A stretch of DNA of 33,117 nucleotides from Pigmentiphaga sp. NML080357 (GTDB lineage Bacteria > Pseudomonadota > Gammaproteobacteria > Burkholderiales > Burkholderiaceae_B): assembly GCF_002188465.1 (NCBI RefSeq), contig NZ_NINW01000023.1, positions 1 to 33,117 on the forward strand. Direction: 5' to 3'. The position numbers and the translations under genes are program-made. Of the stretch, positions 12,828-20,458 are shown one piece after another (position 1 is the first letter of the stretch; each line of letters opens with the position of its first letter). The notes below the pieces were generated by a model. That model saw nothing but the letters and a program-made list of their open reading frames with translations, made no database searches and was not told the DNA's origin.

Positions 12828-12856
12828 ATTATGGCAGTGGCGCCAAACGCTGTCAA
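12828..12856 (-). promoter_or_regulatory. Sigma70-like promoter reading toward the sRNA/leader and wzm
   Basis: On the minus strand a consensus -35 TTGACA (12851-12856) is followed after exactly 17 bp by CATAAT (12828-12833), five of six matches to the -10 consensus. This is the best promoter match I found in the window. Confidence 0.75.
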
Positions 12857-12969
12857 AGCACCGCGATGAGCATTGATGACCTGAAATATTCAGTTGGACT
12901 CCTACGCAAATTGTCAGCGTTGAGTGGGCATTCACTGACAAATACATGACGCAAGCACCTCCATTCACG
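12857..12969. other. Intergenic spacer between the catabolic operon and the leader promoter
   Basis: Together with the promoter and leader this makes a gap of about 370 bp without a protein gene (12602-12969). This part is AT-richer than the catabolic operon on its right, so the composition change to the polysaccharide island starts here. I see no coding frame with plausible codon use, no clear terminator for the catabolic operon and no repeat. Confidence 0.5.
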
Positions 12970-13719
12970 CTACCCCAGCAGCAACGCCCCCGCCCCCGGC
13001 ACCACCGCCTCCAGCCCCAGCCTCTCCAGCATCCCCCTCACCGTACACACCGCCGTCGACACCACCGGCACCCCCAGCCTGTCCTGCACCGGCTGGATGG
13101 CCGGCAGCGACGGCATCTGCACGCAGGCCGACAGAACCACGGCGTCGACGCCACGGGTGTCGAGGGTCTTCACATCCTCCACCAGTTGCATGGGATCGCG
13201 GCGGCCGACTTCGAGGTTGTCGGGGATCTCGAAGCATTTCGCATCCACGACTTCGATGCCCTCGTTCTCGATGTACTTCACCACGAGGTCGGTCAGCGGC
13301 CGCATGTAGGGCGCCATGAGCGAGATGCGCTTGGCGCCCAGCCGCTGCAGTCCTTCTATCAGCGCCCCGGCCGAGGTCATCACGGGCGCGTCGCTGTGGT
13401 TGGCGCGCGCCACCTCGGTCAGTTCCCGTTCGGTCTGGCGGTGGTAGCCGGCGCCCATGGCCATGATGGCGACCAGGCAGGCGGTGCTCATGACGTCGAC
13501 GCGCGCATCGGCCAGTTCGGCCGCGCAGCGCAGGCCTTCGCGGTTCATGGCCTCCAGCTCTTCCTTGGTGACCTTGTGCATGCGCATGCGGCTGGAGTGG
13601 AAGGTGAAGCGCTCGGGCCGGATGGCTTCGCGGGCGCGCAGCATGGCGGGGATTTCCGTCTCCATGGTGGTGTTGGAGCTGGGGACGATCTGGCCGATGC
13701 GGTAGATGCGGGACGTCAT
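12970..13719 (-). CDS. maiA: Maleate cis-trans isomerase (Asp/Glu racemase superfamily)
   Basis: Converts maleate to fumarate without a cofactor, the final step of several pathways that cleave hydroxylated aromatic or pyridine rings. The 249-residue length is normal. It has the family N-terminus IVPSSNTTMETEIPAM (Asn16 in the substrate pocket) and the two catalytic cysteines Cys81 (MSTACLVA) and Cys199 (LSACVQMPS), placed as in maleate isomerases of the MaiA/NicE type. AGGAAA lies just upstream of the ATG. It is last in the seven-gene operon, 19 nt after the Bug gene, suggesting that the upstream enzymes yield maleate. Confidence 0.9.
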   Translation of the reverse strand: MTSRIYRIGQIVPSSNTTMETEIPAMLRAREAIRPERFTFHSSRMRMHKVTKEELEAMNREGLRCAAELADARVDVMSTACLVAIMAMGAGYHRQTERELTEVARANHSDAPVMTSAGALIEGLQRLGAKRISLMAPYMRPLTDLVVKYIENEGIEVVDAKCFEIPDNLEVGRRDPMQLVEDVKTLDTRGVDAVVLSACVQMPSLPAIQPVQDRLGVPVVSTAVCTVRGMLERLGLEAVVPGAGALLLG

Positions 13720-13738
13720 GGCATTTCCTGTGGAAGGG

Positions 13739-14713
13739 CTAGTCGAGGGAGATGGCGGCCTGCTTGACGACGGTGTCGAAGCGCTGGGTATCGGTTTTCA
13801 TGGCCTGGGCCAGGTCGGCGGCATTGGCCGGCCAGGCCTCGAAGCCGAAGGTGTCGAACTGCTTGCGCACGTCGGGCTCGACGACGGCTTTGGCCACGCC
13901 GCCGTTGATGCGGTCGATCACGGCCTTGGGCGTGCCCTTGGGCGCGAACAGCGCGACCCAGGTCTTGAGCTCGAAGCCCGCGGGCCCGCCGGCTTCGGCC
14001 ACGGTGGGAATGTGGCCGTACTGGGCCAGCCGCTTGGGCGCGGCCAGCGCCAGCAGTTTCACTTTCTTGGCCTGGTAGAGCTGGGCGACGGTGGCGGCGG
14101 TGCCGAAGGCCCAGTCCACTTCGCCGGTGGCAACGGCGGTGTAGAGCTGGGGCAGCTCCTTGAAGGGCACGTGCGTCATCTGGGTGCCGGTCTGGGTCTG
14201 GAACATGGAGGCGCCGATGTGGGCGACGCTGCCCATGCCCCAGGTGCCGTAGGTAAGGTTGCCTCCCTTGGCCTTGGCGGCGGCGATGAGGTCGCCGACG
14301 TTGTTCCAGGGCGAGTTGGCCGGCACCACGATGAAGAAGTAGGTGGTGTAGACCGGGGCCACGGGCTCGAAATCGGCCACGGGGTCGAAGGGCAGTTTCT
14401 TGTACAGGTGCGGATGCAGGGTCATGTGGGTATTGTCGACCACGACCAGCGAATAGCCGTCGGCGGCGGCCCGCTTGACGTCGCCGATGGCGAGCCAGCC
14501 GTTGGCGCCGGGCTTGTTCTCGACGATGAGGGGCTGCCCCCACGCCTTGGAGAGTTTCTCCCCGACCAGGCGGGTGACGGCGTCCGGTCCGCTGCCCACG
14601 GAGTACGGCAGCACGGCGCGGACGGGCTTGGCGGGATAGCTGGCGGTCTGGGCCCAGGCCGGGACGGCCAGGATCATGGCGATGGCGGCGGCGCCGCGCA
14701 GGATGGTTTTCAT
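13739..14713 (-). CDS. Bug/TctC-family periplasmic solute receptor
   Basis: A secreted solute-binding protein of the Bordetella uptake gene family, which usually binds carboxylates and in most cases is not encoded with its own transporter. The 324-residue protein starts with a signal peptide, probably cut after AWA (MKTILRGAAAIAMILAVPAWA). YPAKPVRAVLPYSVGSGPDAVTRLV follows in shorter blocks, with VENKPGANG, LPFDPVADF and HVPFKELPQLYTAVATGEVD, all typical of the family. An AGGAGA site precedes the ATG. The ligand is unknown; an aromatic acid or its ester fits the operon. No TctA/TctB membrane genes are present. Confidence 0.93.
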   Translation of the reverse strand: MKTILRGAAAIAMILAVPAWAQTASYPAKPVRAVLPYSVGSGPDAVTRLVGEKLSKAWGQPLIVENKPGANGWLAIGDVKRAAADGYSLVVVDNTHMTLHPHLYKKLPFDPVADFEPVAPVYTTYFFIVVPANSPWNNVGDLIAAAKAKGGNLTYGTWGMGSVAHIGASMFQTQTGTQMTHVPFKELPQLYTAVATGEVDWAFGTAATVAQLYQAKKVKLLALAAPKRLAQYGHIPTVAEAGGPAGFELKTWVALFAPKGTPKAVIDRINGGVAKAVVEPDVRKQFDTFGFEAWPANAADLAQAMKTDTQRFDTVVKQAAISLD

Positions 14714-14765
14714 GGATGTCTCCTCGGTCTTGTGTGGGTATGGACGTGGTCTTGGGTAAGCGTGC

Positions 14766-15926
14766 TCACGCCGTTGCCGGCGTATCCGTGCGTTCGTGGC
14801 AGGCCATGGCCTCGCAGGCTGCCGCGAAATGCGGATCGCGCCGCCTGAGGTCGTCGTGGCTGACCTGGCCGGTACGCCGCATGTAGTCGTAGGCGAAGGC
14901 CACCGGGTCCAGGTGCATCTTGGCGGCGACGTTCTCGTACCAGTCCAGGCTGCGGGCGGCGGCGGCCTGGAAGCTGGACGAGGCGGGCCGCCGCTGCGCC
15001 TCGAACGCGGCGAAGGCGGCCGGCAGGTCGCCGGGGTGGCTCGCCACGCCTTCGCTCAGTGCGATGGCGTCCTGCATGGCCATGCGGGTGCCGGACCCGA
15101 GCGAGAAATGCACGGTGCGCAGCGCATCGCCCAGGAGCACGATGTTGCGGTAGCTCCATTGGTCATTGCGGACGATGTTGGCTTCGAACCAGAGCGACCG
15201 GTTGGTAAGCAGCTCGTTGCCGCCCAGCTCGGGACGGAACACCTCGGCGCAGTAGCGCCGGCTCTCTTCCTCGCTCGCGCGGTCCAGGCCGGCCCGGCGC
15301 CAGGTGTCGGGGTCGACCTCGACCAGGAAGGTGCTGAGCTCGGGACTGTACTGGTAGCTGTGGGCGATGAAGACGCCGTGCGGCGTCTCGCGGAAGATGA
15401 GCGATACGGGGTGGAAGCGCTGGCGCGTGCCGTACCAGGCGAATTTGTTGCGGCGCTTCTCGAAGCTGGGGCGGAAATGATGGGCGAACTGCGTGCGCAC
15501 GGCGCTGTTGCCGCCGTCCGCGGCCACCACCAGGTCCACCTCGCTCGCCAGCTTCGAGACGTCCTCGATGCGGCGGCCATGCTCGATGCTTATGCCTTGC
15601 GCCCGGCACGCATCCTCCAGGACCTTGAGCATGTCGATGCGCGACGTGCGCGAAAAGTGGTTGCCATGCACCTGGACATGGGTGCCGCGATGGACGATTT
15701 CCATGTAATCGCAGCGTTCGTGGTGGGCAACGAAGGTCCGGAAGAACTCCGGGTCGGCTTCGCGCAGGAAGGCCAGGCCGACGTCGGAGAACACCACGCC
15801 CCAGCCATAGGTGGCGCCGGCGGGGTTCTGCTCAAAGACCTGGATCCGGTGGGAGGGATCGCGCTTCTTGGCCAGCAACGAGAAATACAGGCCGGCCGGC
15901 CCGGCTCCGATGACGGCGATTTTCAT
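14766..15926 (-). CDS. FAD-dependent aryl-CoA hydroxylase (salicylyl-CoA 5-hydroxylase-like)
   Basis: A single-component flavin monooxygenase of 386 residues with GAGPAG (7-12), the NADPH/FAD motif AADGGNSAVR (135-144) and the FAD ribityl motif GDALRTVHFSLGSGTR (266-281). The stretch GATYGWGVVFSD and the HGNHFSRTSR block are typical of the group that hydroxylates CoA-bound substrates (salicylyl-CoA 5-hydroxylase, and the N-terminal half of anthraniloyl-CoA monooxygenase) rather than free phenols. The adjacent ligase and thioesterase support a CoA substrate. The ATG overlaps the thioesterase stop as ATGA. Substrate identity is inferred. Confidence 0.85.
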   Translation of the reverse strand: MKIAVIGAGPAGLYFSLLAKKRDPSHRIQVFEQNPAGATYGWGVVFSDVGLAFLREADPEFFRTFVAHHERCDYMEIVHRGTHVQVHGNHFSRTSRIDMLKVLEDACRAQGISIEHGRRIEDVSKLASEVDLVVAADGGNSAVRTQFAHHFRPSFEKRRNKFAWYGTRQRFHPVSLIFRETPHGVFIAHSYQYSPELSTFLVEVDPDTWRRAGLDRASEEESRRYCAEVFRPELGGNELLTNRSLWFEANIVRNDQWSYRNIVLLGDALRTVHFSLGSGTRMAMQDAIALSEGVASHPGDLPAAFAAFEAQRRPASSSFQAAAARSLDWYENVAAKMHLDPVAFAYDYMRRTGQVSHDDLRRRDPHFAAACEAMACHERTDTPATA

Positions 15927-16399
15927 GATGCAAGGCTCCCTGCCGCCGCGGCCTCGCAGGCGGCTTGGTAAGAAGACAGCGCCCGGCGCAGCGCGTCGGG
16001 AACGGGTATGGCGCGGCGTTCGCCGCGGGCCACGCAGATGGGCGTCAGCTTGGCGACGAAGGCGATTTCGCCTGTGGCGGTCGTGGCGGTGATGTCCAGC
16101 ACGTAGGTGCGCTGGCGGATCTCGTCCACGGTGACGCGCATGTCGAATTCGTCGTCCGGCCACAGCGATGCGCGGAAGTCGAAGGACAGCGCCCGGCTGG
16201 GTGTGCCGAAGCCCTGCTCGTCCTTCATCCTTTGGGGGGTCGATTCGAACAGCGTGCCGTAGAACAACTCCACGGCCGAGATGAGGTACTCGCCGAAGGT
16301 CACCGTGTAGACCACGCCGGCGGGATCGCAATCGCCCCACTTGACGCGGCGGCGGACGACGAAGGGGGCAAGGGAGACCACGTGTTCGGTGCTGATCAT
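15923..16399 (-). CDS. Hotdog-fold acyl-CoA thioesterase (4HBT family)
   Basis: A 158-residue single hotdog domain with the classic active-site motif WGDCDPAGVVY at residues 21-31, Asp25 matching the catalytic Asp of 4-hydroxybenzoyl-CoA thioesterase. The rest follows the fold (FDFRASLWPDDEF, VTVDEIRQRTYVLDITA, CVARGERRAIPVPDALR). It lies between the ligase and the hydroxylase, overlapping both by ATGA, so the three are tightly coupled. The natural reading is that it frees the hydroxylated aromatic acid from CoA after hydroxylation, as the thioesterase is thought to do in CoA-dependent salicylate degradation. Confidence 0.9.
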   Translation of the reverse strand: MISTEHVVSLAPFVVRRRVKWGDCDPAGVVYTVTFGEYLISAVELFYGTLFESTPQRMKDEQGFGTPSRALSFDFRASLWPDDEFDMRVTVDEIRQRTYVLDITATTATGEIAFVAKLTPICVARGERRAIPVPDALRRALSSYQAACEAAAAGSLAS

Positions 16400-18087
16400 G
16401 GCCGCGCCCCCGCCGACACGCCGGCCGCCTCGGCTTCGCGGGCCAGCTTGTCGGCGATCATCTGCTTGAGCGCCGGCTTGTCCAGCTTGCCCACCTTGGT
16501 CACCGGGAAGCTGTCCAGCACCTCGACCCGCTCGGGACACTTGTACTTGGCCAGTCCCTGCGCGACCAGGAATTCCATCAGTTCCTGGACCGTGGGCGCG
16601 CGCTGGCCCGGGCGGGTCACGATATAGATGCAGCCCTTCTCGCCATAGACAGGATCGGGCATGGCGACCAGCCGGGCCTCGGCAACCGCCGGGTGGGCGC
16701 TGACCAGCCCTTCCACCTCTTCGCAGCCGATCTTCTCGCCGCCGCGGTTGATGTTGTCGCGCAGGCGGCCTTCGAAGGTGTAGCAGGTGACGCCGTCGAT
16801 GACATGGGCCGTCATCATGTCGCCCGTGCGATAGAAGCCGTCCGAGGTATAGGCCTTGGCATTGGCCTCCGGCGCGTTGAAAAAACCCGGCAGGGTCGAC
16901 GGGCCGCGGAAGCACAGTTCGCCCATCTCGCCGGGCGCGGCGGGCTGCTCGCTGTCCGGCAGCAGCAGCCGGATCTCGTCCTCGGGACAGCCCGAAGTGC
17001 CTTGCGTGTGATGGCGCATGAAGGCCGGCGCGTCGGGCGGCGATCCGAGCAGCAGCCCTTCGGTGATGCCGAACAGGTTGGAGCACGGCACGCCGAGGTG
17101 GGCCTCGAGGCGGTCGGCGCGGCTCATGGTGGTGAACAGCCGCAGCGACGACAGGTCGTGCCGGGCCAGGTCCGGATACGTCATGATCTGGGGCGCAATG
17201 GGGCCGATGGACACGGCGCGGGTGACGCGGTGCGCCTCGATCAGGGTCAGCATGCGCGGCAGGTCCACGCGCGGCATCAGCACCGCCGACGTCCCCATGG
17301 CGAACACCGGCATCAGCACGTATAGCTGGGCCGCGTTGTGCAGCAGGGGCAGCGCCCACATGAAGCGGTCGTCCTCGCTCTGCTTGTACCGCCGCGAGCA
17401 AGCCAGCGCATGGCCGAGATACTCGGCGTGGAACCGCGGAATGATCTTGGGCACGCCGGTCGTGCCGCCCGACAACTGGAAACTCAGCACGTCGCCGAGC
17501 GCGGGCCCTTCCGCGGCCAGCCGCCGCCGGGCCGTCTCGAGCGGCATGCCGTCGATCAGCGCGCGCAGGGAAAGGTCGCCTTGCGCCGGTCCGCGGGCGA
17601 CCACCAGGTGCGTCAGCGTATCGCTGGCGGCCGCCATCTTGCGGGCGAAAGCGGCCAGGTCGAAGCCGCTGCTGAAGTCGGCCTGCACGAAATAGCCGCG
17701 CGCGCCGGACTGGCGCACCAACTGGCCGATTTCCAGTTCGCGATGCTGGGGCAGCGAGCACACCGGCACGATGCCGGCCTTGTAGCAGGCGGCCAGCGCC
17801 AGCACCGTCTCCAGCGTGGTGCCCATCTGGAAGATGGCGCGGTCGCCGGGACGCAGGCCCGCCTGCAGCAGCGCGGCGCCCAGGCGTTCCGACTGCTCGT
17901 CCAGTTCACGAAAGCTGAGCCGGCCTTCGTCGCTGATGAACGCGTCCTTCTCCGGCAATCGCGCGGCCGTCGCGCGCAACGCGTCGCCCACCGTGGACCG
18001 CATCCAGGCGCCGCTGGCCAGGTAGCGGCGCGCGTCGGCCTCGGGATGATAGATGACCCCTTCTATCGGGTACCGTACGTCTTGCAT
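16396..18087 (-). CDS. Aryl-AMP/CoA ligase (2,3-dihydroxybenzoate-AMP ligase-like)
   Basis: An adenylate-forming enzyme of 563 residues that activates an aryl carboxylate with ATP. It has the phosphate loop SGGTTGVPK (206-214), LLHNAAQ (248-254) at the aryl pocket, LFGITEG (338-344), YRTGD (419-423) and the catalytic lysine K534 in VTKVGKLDK. Overall it is closest to the EntE/DhbE group, which includes SdgA, the salicylate-activating enzyme of Streptomyces. No carrier protein is nearby, so CoA is the likely acceptor. A strong GGAGGAGA site precedes the ATG. The substrate is likely salicylate or a similar ortho-substituted benzoate, by inference. Confidence 0.9.
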   Translation of the reverse strand: MQDVRYPIEGVIYHPEADARRYLASGAWMRSTVGDALRATAARLPEKDAFISDEGRLSFRELDEQSERLGAALLQAGLRPGDRAIFQMGTTLETVLALAACYKAGIVPVCSLPQHRELEIGQLVRQSGARGYFVQADFSSGFDLAAFARKMAAASDTLTHLVVARGPAQGDLSLRALIDGMPLETARRRLAAEGPALGDVLSFQLSGGTTGVPKIIPRFHAEYLGHALACSRRYKQSEDDRFMWALPLLHNAAQLYVLMPVFAMGTSAVLMPRVDLPRMLTLIEAHRVTRAVSIGPIAPQIMTYPDLARHDLSSLRLFTTMSRADRLEAHLGVPCSNLFGITEGLLLGSPPDAPAFMRHHTQGTSGCPEDEIRLLLPDSEQPAAPGEMGELCFRGPSTLPGFFNAPEANAKAYTSDGFYRTGDMMTAHVIDGVTCYTFEGRLRDNINRGGEKIGCEEVEGLVSAHPAVAEARLVAMPDPVYGEKGCIYIVTRPGQRAPTVQELMEFLVAQGLAKYKCPERVEVLDSFPVTKVGKLDKPALKQMIADKLAREAEAAGVSAGARP

Positions 18088-18120
18088 GGCGGCGTCTCCT
18101 CCGCAGGTGGATCAGTCTTG

Positions 18121-19059
18121 TCACTCGGGGACGATGCGCGCGCAGTCCCGGTCCAGCGTCTCGATGCGGCCCTGTACCCCGCCGGTGAAAAGCCCGTACC
18201 AGATCGCGGGCTTCAGGCCCAATGTCTTGCGGCGGAACTCGACGGGTCCGTCGCTTTCGATCCGGTCGTACTCGCCCGCCGCCTCGACCCGGCAGTCGCC
18301 CCGCGCGCGGGCGTCCTCGACGATGGATGCGAACTCGCGGACGCGGGGAACGAAGATGCGCACGAGTCCCGTCCCGGGCGTATCGCCGGGCCGCACATGC
18401 GATGCCACCAGCCTGGCCTTGCGCGACCAGATCTCCGCAATATCGGTCACCTTCCGCCCAGCCGCGTGCGCGTCGGCTTCCGCCTCCATCGCAGCCTGCA
18501 GCGTCAACTGGCCGTCCAGCGCATCCACCTGCCCCAGCGGGCGCAGCTTGCGGGTGAACTCGACGAAGTAGCCGTTGGGGTCGCGCACGTAGATGGATTC
18601 GATCACCTCGTGCGTGGTCTCCACCGATACCTGCAATCCGGCCGCCTCCAGCTTCTGCTTCCAGGCCCGCAATTCCTCCTGCCCTTCCACCAGCCATGCG
18701 GTATGCGTCGCATCGAACACGTGGTCATCGGGCACGGGCGGCATGGGGGGACGGTCGCGCATGCCTTCCGGCGGCTCCGAGCCCAGGTAGTAGAAGAAGG
18801 CAATGGTGCTGCCGCGTCCGCTGTCGAAGAAGAAATGCAGGAAATCCGGATGCGTGGCCGGTCCCCAGCCGCGCGCGGAGATCACATGGACCAGCGGGAG
18901 GCCGAGAATGTCGCGGTAGAACGCGACGGTCTCGCGCAGTTTCCAGGTAGGACGGGCGGTATGGTCGACGCCTCGCAGCACGAGCCCGCGGGCGGAAAGC
19001 GGCGCAGTCCCGGCCTGGCCGTCCTGGCCGGCCGGGCTTGCGCGTTCAATGGTAGTCAT
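18121..19059 (-). CDS. VOC-fold protein with extradiol-dioxygenase-like metal site
   Basis: The 312-residue protein has two vicinal-oxygen-chelate modules in its first 175 residues (GVDHTARPTWKLRETVAFYR; THTAWLVEG; YVRDPNGYFVEFTRK). Candidate metal ligands are His33, His119 and Glu167, in the same places as the 2-His-1-Glu set of type I extradiol dioxygenases. The remaining 140 residues do not look like a further VOC domain; I do not recognise them. It may open a hydroxylated ring in the pathway or act as a lyase or glyoxalase. I chose the ATG at 19059 because AAAGGGA precedes it. It sits second in the operon. Function beyond fold is uncertain. Confidence 0.75.
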   Translation of the reverse strand: MTTIERASPAGQDGQAGTAPLSARGLVLRGVDHTARPTWKLRETVAFYRDILGLPLVHVISARGWGPATHPDFLHFFFDSGRGSTIAFFYYLGSEPPEGMRDRPPMPPVPDDHVFDATHTAWLVEGQEELRAWKQKLEAAGLQVSVETTHEVIESIYVRDPNGYFVEFTRKLRPLGQVDALDGQLTLQAAMEAEADAHAAGRKVTDIAEIWSRKARLVASHVRPGDTPGTGLVRIFVPRVREFASIVEDARARGDCRVEAAGEYDRIESDGPVEFRRKTLGLKPAIWYGLFTGGVQGRIETLDRDCARIVPE

Positions 19060-19085
19060 GGCGTTCCCTTTCCTGTCGATGTTGA

Positions 19086-20351
19086 TCAGTTCGCAAACCG
19101 CTCGCGCAGCCACGCCGCCAGCTGGCGTCCGGCCTCGTAGCGGCCCGGCTCCTCGCCCTCGGCAAGCGCGCGGCCGTGGTGGTCGCCCCGCACGCGCAGG
19201 TGGCGCTTGTCGCGGGCGGCCAATGCGTCATGGATGGCGCGCACGTCCGCCGGAAAGCAGGCCTGGTCGCCCGTGTACTCGATGATCAGCGTGGGCTGGA
19301 CGATGGCCGCCGCCGCGGCGGCCAGGCTGGCGTTGGACGACAGGCCGGACCAGGTCGACAGCCAGCTTTCCGGCGTGCAGAACCGCGCGAAGCCGACGGC
19401 GCCGTAGTTGGACGCATACGGGTCCCGCCCCCAGAGCGACCCGGGATGGCGATCCGACGGATCGAGGCTCAGGTCCAGGCAGCGCAGGTCGGCGTCCGTG
19501 CGCCATACCGTCATCACCGGCGTATGGGCGCCCAGCCGGCGCTCGGCTTGCGTGGCGTCCTCGCGTCCCTTTAGCGCCTTGCGCGCCGCCAGGCGCTGGG
19601 CGATCAACTGCCGGGCCAGCGCGTCCAGGCGCTCCACCCGGGCGCGCTGCGCCCGGCGGTAGCGCTCGACGAAGGCGGGCGCATAGCGCGCCTGGCCGCC
19701 CGGCCGGTAGCCGTTGTCGGGATTGAGGGGATCCAGGTCCGGGTCGACCGACAGCGCATCTCCTTCCTCCGGCACCGAGGGATCGATGCAGTTCATCAAC
19801 AGCGCGCCCTGCCCCGGGTGCGGCCCGACCAGGACGAGCCCGTGGACAGCCGGCATGTCGAGCTCGGCCAGGCCGGCCGGCTTGCCGCCGGGCGTGCGCG
19901 CGATGCGCTCGGCGCCGGGCAGCGCGGCCTGCTGGACGTAGAAGGCGTACAGACCCGCGCCGCCGGAGTTGCCCAGCAGCACGATGCGCTCGAACCCCTG
20001 CGCGCGCAGGAAGGCCAGCCCGGCCGCCACGTCGTGCAGCGCGGTCTCGTGCTCCAGCCGCAGGTCGTTGCCCACGGAGCGCGCGCCTTGCGACCAGGCG
20101 GCGCAGCCGGCGCCGACGATGTCGGGAATGAGGTAGTGGCAGGCCATGAACTCGCGCGGATGCATGACGCATACGACGGTACGGGGCCGCGGGCCGGCCG
20201 GCAGGTAGAGCGAGCCGGTGGTGGCCGCGCCGTCGTCCGTGCGCAGGACCACGTTGCGGGTGGTAGTGCCCGGCGGCAGGTCCCGGGGATTCCAGTCGGT
20301 GTTCAAGAAGCCTGCGGTGACATGCTGGGCTGCGCTGGCGCCGGTGTTCAC
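19086..20351 (-). CDS. Alpha/beta hydrolase, first gene of the catabolic operon
   Basis: A serine hydrolase of about 421 residues. It shows GNSGGAG (127-133, nucleophile Ser129) in the GxSxG-type elbow and an Asp in LIIEYTGDQACFP. The likely catalytic His is in VRGDHHGRALAEGE near the C-terminus. VVCVMHPREF suggests an oxyanion loop. A GTG start at 20351 is chosen because AGGAG lies 7 nt upstream, whereas the in-frame ATG at 20399 has no such site and falls in the promoter. No signal peptide, so cytoplasmic. It may split an ester or amide that releases the aromatic acid used by the operon, or a ring-cleavage product; the sequence does not decide. Confidence 0.85.
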   Translation of the reverse strand: MNTGASAAQHVTAGFLNTDWNPRDLPPGTTTRNVVLRTDDGAATTGSLYLPAGPRPRTVVCVMHPREFMACHYLIPDIVGAGCAAWSQGARSVGNDLRLEHETALHDVAAGLAFLRAQGFERIVLLGNSGGAGLYAFYVQQAALPGAERIARTPGGKPAGLAELDMPAVHGLVLVGPHPGQGALLMNCIDPSVPEEGDALSVDPDLDPLNPDNGYRPGGQARYAPAFVERYRRAQRARVERLDALARQLIAQRLAARKALKGREDATQAERRLGAHTPVMTVWRTDADLRCLDLSLDPSDRHPGSLWGRDPYASNYGAVGFARFCTPESWLSTWSGLSSNASLAAAAAAIVQPTLIIEYTGDQACFPADVRAIHDALAARDKRHLRVRGDHHGRALAEGEEPGRYEAGRQLAAWLRERFAN

Positions 20352-20399
20352 GATGCGTCTCCTGGGATTCTGCGGATCGATACAGCCGCGTTTCGTCAT

Positions 20400-20458
20400 A
20401 TTCGACTATTTTTTGACTTCACTGTCAATACTCGTTGAAATTTAGACAGATATGTCAA
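20400..20458. promoter_or_regulatory. Divergent promoters with two TetR-type operators
   Basis: Two inverted repeats share one half-site: TTGAC-N6-GTCAA at 20413-20428 and TAGAC-N6-GTCAA at 20443-20458, centres exactly 30 bp apart. Leftward, TTGACA (20423-20428) and TCGAAT (20400-20405) are 17 bp apart and serve the catabolic operon. Rightward, TTGACT (20413-20418) and TGAAAT (20436-20441) are also 17 bp apart and serve tetR. The first operator covers both -35 boxes and the second covers the tetR start region, so repression of both directions by TetR is likely. Confidence 0.65.

Noticed and set aside
12726-12968. An 80-codon minus-strand frame in the wzm leader region
   Set aside because: It spans the predicted promoter and both hairpins, has no ribosome-binding site and no protein-like pattern. 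The RNA structure explains the region better.
12946-14848. Plus-strand open frames opposite maleate isomerase and the first Bug gene
   Set aside because: Low-complexity Gly/His/Arg translations with no family resemblance. The opposite strand carries clear genes with Shine-Dalgarno sites.
15923-17761. A 612-codon minus-strand frame running into the thioesterase
   Set aside because: Only its last 158 codons are the real thioesterase. The upstream part is an out-of-frame reading of the ligase gene, which has all adenylation motifs in another frame.
17338-19140. Long plus-strand open frame (600 codons) antisense to the ligase and VOC genes
   Set aside because: It is a typical shadow frame in GC-rich DNA: no recognisable domain, His/Arg/Gly-rich composition, and it runs opposite well-supported genes with good ribosome-binding sites.
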